Assembly: GCF_020148005.1 (NCBI RefSeq)
Contig: NZ_JAGXFD010000001.1
Location: forward strand, 2,882,919 to 2,946,918
Direction: 5' to 3'
DNA length: 64,000 nt
Source: Modicisalibacter tunisiensis
GTDB taxonomy: Bacteria > Pseudomonadota > Gammaproteobacteria > Pseudomonadales > Halomonadaceae
Shown here: positions 59,202-64,000 of the stretch, in pieces
Layout: each line of letters begins with the position of its first letter
Numbering within the stretch: the stretch's first letter is position 1
Notes under the pieces: generated by a model
Databases searched by the model: none
What the model was told of the DNA's origin: nothing
The model's input: only the letters and a program-made list of their open reading frames with translations
Program-made: the position numbers and the translations under genes

Positions 59202-60005
59202 TCAGAAGAACAGCCGGCGCAAGGCGGCTCCGGGGTCAGCCTCGCGCATGAAGGCCTCGCCCACCAGGAAACCGTTGACCCCGTGCTCGCGCATGTGCTC
59301 CACGTCGCCGCGGGTGTGGATGCCCGACTCGGTGACCACGGTCACGCCCTCGGGAACCCGCGACAGCAGCTGGAAGGTGGTCTCGAGGCTGGTCTCGAAG
59401 GTGCGCAGGTCGCGGTTGTTGACGCCCACCAGCGCCAGATCCAGGGTCAGCGCCCGCTCCAGTTCCAGGGCGTCGTGCACCTCGACCAGCACGTCCATGC
59501 CCAGCGCCTGCGCCTGCTGGTGCAGATCCTTGAGCTGGACGTCATCGAGCGCCGCCACGATCAGCAGGATGCAGTCGGCGCCGATCGCCCGCGCCTCGCT
59601 GACCTGGTAGCCGTTGATGATGAAGTCCTTGCGGATCACCGGCAACGAGCAGGCCGCACGCGCCGACTGCAGGTACGCCTCGCAGCCCTGGAAGTAGTCG
59701 GCATCGGTCAGCACCGACAGGCAGCTGGCACCGGCCTCGGCATAGGCGCGGGCGATCGCCTCGGGATCGAACGCCTCGCGGATCACGCCCTTGGAGGGCG
59801 AGGCCTTCTTGACCTCGGCGATCACCGCCGGATCGCCGTCGTCGATGGCACGCTGCAGCGCGGCGGTGAAGCCGCGCGGCGCCGACTGGCCCGCGGCCTG
59901 TTCGAGCAGGGTCGCTTCGCTGACCCGGGCGCGCCGTTCGGCGATCTCCTCGTCCTTGCGGGCCAGGATTCGCGCCAGGATGGTCGGCAGGTTGGACGGA
60001 CTCAT
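59202..60005 (-). CDS. trpC: Indole-3-glycerol phosphate synthase
   Basis: 267 aa single-domain TIM barrel. [18 protein letters not shown] (catalytic Lys and Ser), [25 protein letters not shown] (Lys), [24 protein letters not shown] and [11 protein letters not shown] are in order. It closes the indole ring from CdRP in tryptophan synthesis. TrpF is not fused, unlike in E. coli. The start overlaps the trpD stop (ATGA), so it is coupled in trpGDC. Confidence 0.97.
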   Translation of the reverse strand: MSPSNLPTILARILARKDEEIAERRARVSEATLLEQAAGQSAPRGFTAALQRAIDDGDPAVIAEVKKASPSKGVIREAFDPEAIARAYAEAGASCLSVLTDADYFQGCEAYLQSARAACSLPVIRKDFIINGYQVSEARAIGADCILLIVAALDDVQLKDLHQQAQALGMDVLVEVHDALELERALTLDLALVGVNNRDLRTFETSLETTFQLLSRVPEGVTVVTESGIHTRGDVEHMREHGVNGFLVGEAFMREADPGAALRRLFF

Positions 60006-61039
60006 GACACCTCCCCGCCCTGGTCGGCGAACACGCGTGTGAAGTTGGCCAGTTCCCGCATCTTCTCCAGCGCCAGGCCGCTGCCCATGGCATCCTGGGC
60101 CATGGCCACCCCCTCGGCGATGCTGTCGGCGATGTCGCCGGCGTAGAGGGCCGCCCCGGCGTTGAGCGCGACGATGTCCGCCGCCTCGCCCTCGCCGGCG
60201 AGCGCCTCGCGGACCAGCCGCAGGCTGTCCTCCGCGGTCACCACCTTGAGCGGCCCCAGCGACTGGCGTTCGATGCCGAAGTCCTCGGGGGCGATGGTGT
60301 ACTCGTGGATCTCGCCGTCACGCAGCTCGGCCACCCGGGTCGGCGCCGCCAGCGAGATCTCGTCGAGCCCGTCCTCGGCATGCACGACCAGCACGTGGCG
60401 GCTGCCCAGGCGCTTGACCGCCTCGGCCATCAGCGGCACCAGCTCGGGCTGGTAGACGCCCAGCAACTGGTGCAGGGCGCCCGCCGGGTTGGTCAGCGGC
60501 CCCAGGATGTTGAAGACCGTGCGCACCCCCATCTCGCGACGCGGGCCGATGGCATGGCGCATCGCCGGATGGTGCATGGGCGCGAACATGAAGCCCACGC
60601 CCACCTCCTCGATGCAGCGCGCCACCTCGACCGGCCGCAGGTCGAGCTTGATGCCCGCCACGTCGAACAGGTCGGCGCTGCCCGAGGAGGAGGAGACGCT
60701 GCGGTTGCCGTGCTTGGCGACATGACCGCCGGCCGCCGCCACCACGAAGCTCGATGCCGTCGACACGTTGAACAGGTTGGCGCCGTCGCCGCCGGTGCCG
60801 ACGATATCCACCACGTCCGGCAGGCCGACCGGCACCGGCAGCATCAGCTCGCGCATGACCTGGGCGGCGGCCGCCAGCTCGTCGACCGTTTCCCCCTTCA
60901 TCGACAGGCCGATCAGGAAGCCGCCGACCTGGGCGTCCGTCGCCTCGCCGGTCATGATCAGGTTCATCACCGCGTGGGTCTCGGTGTAGCTCAGATGGCG
61001 CCCGCGCATCACCGCGTCGATGGCTTCTCGCATCTGCAT
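60002..61039 (-). CDS. trpD: Anthranilate phosphoribosyltransferase
   Basis: 345 aa from the ATG at 61039 (GGGGG ribosome site eight bases before). Glycine-rich PRPP-binding [18 protein letters not shown] and [15 protein letters not shown], then [35 protein letters not shown]. It joins anthranilate and PRPP. Not fused to TrpG. Overlaps trpC by 4 bp and follows trpG by 14 bp. Confidence 0.97.
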   Translation of the reverse strand: MQMREAIDAVMRGRHLSYTETHAVMNLIMTGEATDAQVGGFLIGLSMKGETVDELAAAAQVMRELMLPVPVGLPDVVDIVGTGGDGANLFNVSTASSFVVAAAGGHVAKHGNRSVSSSSGSADLFDVAGIKLDLRPVEVARCIEEVGVGFMFAPMHHPAMRHAIGPRREMGVRTVFNILGPLTNPAGALHQLLGVYQPELVPLMAEAVKRLGSRHVLVVHAEDGLDEISLAAPTRVAELRDGEIHEYTIAPEDFGIERQSLGPLKVVTAEDSLRLVREALAGEGEAADIVALNAGAALYAGDIADSIAEGVAMAQDAMGSGLALEKMRELANFTRVFADQGGEVS

Positions 61040-61053
61040 GTTGTGTTCCCCCT

Positions 61054-61638
61054 TCAGGCGCCGCGTTGCAAAAAGTTCGCCAGCAGCTCGTGGCCCTGGC
61101 GCGTCAGGATGGATTCCGGATGAAACTGGACCCCCTCGATATCCAGCGTCTTGTGGCGCAGCCCCATGATCAGCCCGGGGGTGACGTCGTCCTCGTCGAC
61201 CCGGGCGGTCACCGTCAGGCACTCGGGCAGCCCCTCGTCGGCGACCACCAGCGAATGGTAGCGGGTCACCTCCAGCGGATCGGCCAGGCCGGCGAACACG
61301 CCCTCGCCGCGGTGGCGCACCCGCGAGGTCTTGCCGTGCATGACCTGCGGCGCGCGCACCACCGACCCACCGAACACCTGCCCGATGGCCTGATGCCCCA
61401 GGCAGATGCCCAGGATCGGCAGCTTGCCGGCGAAATGCCGGATGACCTCCATCGAGATCCCCGCCTCATCCGGCGTGCAGGGGCCGGGGGAGATCACGAT
61501 ATGCGTCGGCGCCAGGGCCTCGATCTCGGCCAGGGTGATGGCATCGTTGCGATGCGTCCGGACCTCGGCGCCCAGTTCGGCGAGATACTGCACCACATTG
61601 AAGGTAAAGCTGTCGTAATTATCGATCATCAAGATCAT
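61054..61638 (-). CDS. trpG: Anthranilate synthase component II (glutamine amidotransferase)
   Basis: 194 aa class I amidotransferase: [28 protein letters not shown], nucleophile Cys79 in [10 protein letters not shown], and the catalytic His of GVQFHPES. It supplies ammonia to TrpE. PabA, which can share this subunit, is an alternative role, but placement before trpDC settles the main one. It is the first gene after an attenuator. AGGAG lies 12 bases before the ATG, a rather long gap. Confidence 0.95.
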   Translation of the reverse strand: MILMIDNYDSFTFNVVQYLAELGAEVRTHRNDAITLAEIEALAPTHIVISPGPCTPDEAGISMEVIRHFAGKLPILGICLGHQAIGQVFGGSVVRAPQVMHGKTSRVRHRGEGVFAGLADPLEVTRYHSLVVADEGLPECLTVTARVDEDDVTPGLIMGLRHKTLDIEGVQFHPESILTRQGHELLANFLQRGA

Positions 61639-61744
61639 TTGGGCTGCAAGCTCCTGATTTCATTGATTCACTGTGGCGAGATCGGCCTATCTTACCCGCC
61701 CGCGTACTCACAACGCCCAAATCAACCCGCTTGTCGAGACGGCA

Positions 61745-61775
61745 GACACAAAAACGCCGCCCCGGAGGCGGCGTT
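61745..61775 (-). terminator. Attenuator terminator of trpGDC
   Basis: Minus-strand stem AACGCCGCC/GGCGGCGTT (complement of 61767-61775 with 61753-61761), followed by further T residues to give a run of five (complement of 61750-61754). It can also pair differently: its 5' arm CCGCCTC (61765-61771) matches GAGGCGG (61796-61802) immediately after the leader stop codon, forming an antiterminator, and that segment can alternatively pair with CGCCTC inside the leader codons (61812-61817). Confidence 0.85.
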
Positions 61776-61802
61776 GATACTCGGACACACGACGACCGCC
61801 TC

Positions 61803-61856
61803 TTACTGGCCGAGGCGCCAAGCGTTGCCGTGGGTCGTGATCGCGAGAGTGTTCAT
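61803..61856 (-). CDS. trpL: trp leader peptide (17 aa)
   Basis: Reads MNTLAITTHGNAWRLGQ then TAA, too short for ordinary ORF lists. The single Trp codon (13) directly precedes the CGC CTC codons that form pairing region 1, and the TAA directly precedes region 2. A ribosome stalled at Trp would cover region 1 and let regions 2 and 3 form the antiterminator. A ribosome reaching the stop covers region 2 and lets the terminator form. The geometry fits ribosome-mediated attenuation. Oddities: only one Trp codon, and no ribosome site, as the predicted transcript starts at or next to the ATG. Confidence 0.7.
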   Translation of the reverse strand: MNTLAITTHGNAWRLGQ

Positions 61857-61863
61857 GGCGGTT

Positions 61864-61892
61864 ATAGTGTGGCGGCAGGCGATGGCTGTCAA
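61864..61892 (-). promoter_or_regulatory. Promoter of the trpL-trpGDC transcript
   Basis: Perfect -35 TTGACA (complement of 61887-61892), 17-bp spacer and CACTAT as -10 (complement of 61864-61869); TATAAC at 20 bp (61861-61866) is the alternative. With the first, transcription begins near 61857, one base before the leader ATG. Confidence 0.65.
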
Positions 61893-61893
61893 G

Positions 61894-61918
61894 CCGGCCC
61901 CGGCAGCGCCGGGGCCGG
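61894..61918 (-). terminator. Hairpin after the chemoreceptor gene
   Basis: Stem CCGGCCCC/GGGGCCGG (61894-61901 with 61911-61918), ten bases after the chemoreceptor stop and immediately before the trp promoter -35. There is no U run, so it may be a Rho-aided or partial terminator that insulates the trp promoter. Confidence 0.5.
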
Positions 61919-61928
61919 GCTGCAAGGC

Positions 61929-63625
61929 TCAGAACTCGCTCCAGTCATCCTCCGGCGCGGTATCCTGGTGGGCGTGACGACGACCGGCACTCTGCCCGCC
62001 ATGCCCGGCACTTGCCGAACGTCCCTTGCCGCCGGAAGCCGGCAGGCGTGCCACGCCGCTTCCCTGTCCGGAGGCGGCGGAGCCATCGACACGGAAGGTG
62101 CCGACGATCGACAGCAGCTGCTCGGCCTGCTCCTCGAGCGAGGCGGCGGCGGCGCTCGACTGCTCCACCAGCGAGGCGTTCTGCTGGGTGGCCGAGTCCA
62201 TCTGGGTGATGGCGACGTTGATCTGCTCGATGCCGCTGTTCTGCTCCCGGGTGGCATGGGAGATTTCGCTCATCAGGTGCGAGACCCGGCGAATCGCCTC
62301 GACCGTCTCATTGATGGTCTCGCCGCTGCGCTCGGCCTGCTCGGCACCCTTCTCGATACGCGCCGTGGAAGCCTCGAGCATCTCGCGGATCTCGCGGGCG
62401 GAATCCGCGCTGCGGCTGGCCAGGGAGCGCACCTCGCTGGCGACCACGGCGAAGCCGCGCCCCTGCTCGCCGGCCCGGGCCGCCTCCACCGAGGCGTTGA
62501 GCGCCAGGATGTTGGTCTGGAAGGCAATGGAGTCGATGACGCCGATGATGTCGTTGATCTTCTTCGAACTCTCGGCGATCTCGCGCATCAGCGTGACGGT
62601 GCGCTGGACCTCCTCGCCACCGCTTTCGGCGGTCGACGACGCCTGGCTGGACAGTCGGTCCGCCTCGACGGCCGAGTCGGTGTTCTGGCGCACGGTCGAA
62701 GCCATCTCCTCCATGCTGGAGGCGGTTTCCTGAATCGCCGAGGCCTGCTCCTCGGTGCGCGACGACAGGTCCTGACTGCCTGCCGCGATCTCGCGGGCAC
62801 CGGTAAAGACGCTGTCGCTGCTCTGGCGCAGCGAGGTGACCACGTCCTTGAGCCGCTGCTGCATGCGCCCGAGGGCACCGAACAGCTTTCCGATCTCGTT
62901 GTTGCCCCGCTCGTCGATACGGGAGGTGAGATCCCCCTTGGCGATCCGCTCGAAGTGCTCCACCGCCTCGTCCAGCGGCCGCACGACGATACGGATCATG
63001 CCCACCCGAAGCAGCACCGCCAGCACCAGCGCGAGGACCAGAAGACCGACGGAGAGAGCATTGACGACCTGCCCCATCCGCGCGGTTTCGGCAATCAGCT
63101 CATCACCACGAGTCTCGATATAATGGACGAAATCACGCACGGCGGTATCGAAGCTACCATAGGCATCCTTCAGTGCAGCTGTCTGCTCCTGAACGGCAGC
63201 CGGACTGGGATTCGCCAGCAGGGGCTGCAGCGTGTTATCGACGAGCCCCTGATAGGCTTGGGTGATCGTCTTCACGTAGGGAGCGCGTCTTGAGCCATCC
63301 TGCAGCGGGACGGCCTGGAACTGCTGAAAGCGTTCCCGGGCGCGGTCGAGATACTCCTGAGCCTCGGCCTTGCTGGCCTGGGCTTCCTGAGTACTGCCCT
63401 GGCGACTGAACGTCGCGTAGGCCTTCAGGGCCGATTCGGCGTTGAGCAGGTTCACCTGGGTGGGTTGATCGTGTTGGCCTGCTCGATGTTGATATCCGAC
63501 AGTTCGTTGACTGCCTGGGAGCCTGTCTGGTTCGAATAGATTCCCACGGCGCTGATCAGGGCGATCATCAGCACCAGGGCCGCCAGAGCGAGTGTCAGGC
63601 TCCGGCGTATGGAAAGGTTGCTCAT
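61929..63625 (-). pseudogene. Methyl-accepting chemotaxis protein, interrupted by a one-base frameshift
   Basis: Two frames together make one receptor of about 565 aa. The first part (63452-63625, ATG at 63625 with GGAG) gives cytoplasmic start, transmembrane helix 1 ([21 protein letters not shown]) and the periplasmic start [11 protein letters not shown], then stops at TGA. The second (61929-63455, opening with GTG that overlaps the TGA) continues with [16 protein letters not shown], a four-helix sensor, helix 2 (about [16 protein letters not shown]), HAMP, and the signalling tip ([36 protein letters not shown]). It ends DDWSEF, an xWxxF pentapeptide for CheR/CheB. One base is missing near CCCACCCAGG (63456-63466). 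It could be a sequencing error, real mutation or recoding. Confidence 0.85.
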
Positions 63626-63671
63626 TCGACTTACTCCGCCACGCATGGATGGGAAAGGGCTGCTTTTCCCT

Positions 63672-63698
63672 TTATCGGCGGAAGCGCATGAACCTTAA
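63672..63698 (-). promoter_or_regulatory. Sigma-28 (FliA) promoter of the chemoreceptor gene
   Basis: TTAAGGTT (complement of 63691-63698), 11-bp spacer, GCCGATAA (complement of 63672-63679). The -10 matches the consensus at all eight positions and the -35 at six of eight. It lies 46 bases before the ATG. Confidence 0.85.
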
Positions 63699-63773
63699 GC
63701 CGGAATACGCACTATTTCTTAACCAATGTAAGCAAGCCCGGCGGCCCGCAGACATGACACAACAAGCACCCGC

Positions 63774-63799
63774 GCCCCGCCTGCCGAGGCAGACGGGGC
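63774..63799 (-). terminator. Hairpin terminator after trpE
   Basis: Twelve-bp stem GCCCCGTCTGCC/GGCAGGCGGGGC on the minus strand with one G-T pair and a two-base loop, 32 bases after the trpE stop. The following GCGGGTGCTTG has no U tract, so the assignment is moderate. Confidence 0.5.
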
Positions 63800-63830
63800 A
63801 TGGTCCATGCCGTCGCGTGGAACGTGGGGA

Positions 63831-64000
63831 TCAAGAGAGGTTGTCGAGGCCGCGCTCGGCCATGGCCACGGCGCGGAACAGCGCCCGCCCCTTGTTGAGG
63901 GTCTCCTGCCATTCGCTGTCCGGGTCCGAGTCGGCGACGATGCCGGCGCCGGCCTGGATGTGCAGCTCGCCGTCCTTGATCACCGCGGTGCGAATGGCGA
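63831..64000 (-). CDS. trpE: Anthranilate synthase component I, C-terminal end (5' part outside window)
   Basis: About 56 codons are visible: [40 protein letters not shown] and [19 protein letters not shown] and [12 protein letters not shown] are conserved in the chorismate-binding enzymes, and the latter forms part of the Mg/chorismate site. Position near trpGDC marks it as TrpE rather than PabB. It is separated from trpG by the chemoreceptor gene. Confidence 0.93.
   Translation of the reverse strand, partial: AIRTAVIKDGELHIQAGAGIVADSDPDSEWQETLNKGRALFRAVAMAERGLDNLS

Noticed and set aside
63450-63470. Programmed -1 frameshift in the chemoreceptor
   Set aside because: No X XXY YYZ slippery heptamer and no nearby downstream structure; a one-base deletion or sequencing error is simpler.

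Overview
The window is a GC-rich (high-60s % by eye) gammaproteobacterial chromosome segment. It most likely comes from the Halomonadaceae (Halomonas, Chromohalobacter and relatives). The basis is a choline-to-glycine-betaine locus (betIBA with a choline-binding protein), a Pseudomonas-like order of housekeeping genes around fab and rne, and a Pseudomonadota-type trpE / trpGDC split. Genus and species cannot be fixed from the sequence alone. No prophage, insertion sequence, integrase or CRISPR array was seen. The window is ordinary core chromosome with several interesting regulatory and structural details.

Layout. 1-857: 3' end of ETF-ubiquinone oxidoreductase. 1001-14729 (minus strand): sseA and a UvrD-like helicase, then, in transcription order, yceD-rpmF-plsX-fabD-fabG-acpP-fabF-pabC-mltG-tmk-holB-pilZ-tatD and a DUF1285 gene. 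This gene order matches the one I know from Pseudomonas, including the absence of fabH. 14846-22171: maf, sppA, a HAD phosphatase and rluC, then a 688-bp leader region and rne. 22272-28912: apeB, prc, ligB, folE, folK. 28924-29463: three identical tRNA-Asn genes and one tRNA-Met, each unit with its own promoter.

29555-34609: choX diverges from betI-betB-betA across a perfect ATTGAACGTTCAAT palindrome, which is the expected BetI operator. ChoX captures choline, BetA oxidises choline to betaine aldehyde, and BetB makes glycine betaine, the osmoprotectant. 34762-37212: fadE with a PsrA-like operator. 37348-42225: a quinone oxidoreductase, a KduD-like dehydrogenase, an unknown protein, a glycerophosphodiesterase and a MotA/MotB-like stator pair behind a sigma-28-type promoter. 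42430-51097: cobalamin riboswitch and btuB, then opgD, panP, a radical SAM gene behind a LexA-like box, a small HTH protein, cobO and btuF, so vitamin B12 genes are interleaved with unrelated ones. 51145-59146: a SIMPL-domain protein, serS, a YdiJ-type flavo/Fe-S dehydrogenase, a DUF2905 protein and a Na+/H+-antiporter-like protein. 59202-64000 (minus): trpC, trpD, trpG preceded by a transcription attenuator, a frameshifted chemoreceptor behind a sigma-28 promoter, and the 3' end of trpE.

Most notable are: (i) two dispersed copies (53361-53462 and 57086-57188) of a roughly 100-bp intergenic element whose stems show compensatory base changes; (ii) a trpGDC attenuator with a 17-codon leader peptide that has one Trp codon and appears leaderless; (iii) matching sigma-28 promoters in front of the stator pair and the chemoreceptor; (iv) a LexA-like box in front of the radical SAM gene; and (v) a long rne leader with two perfect hairpins.
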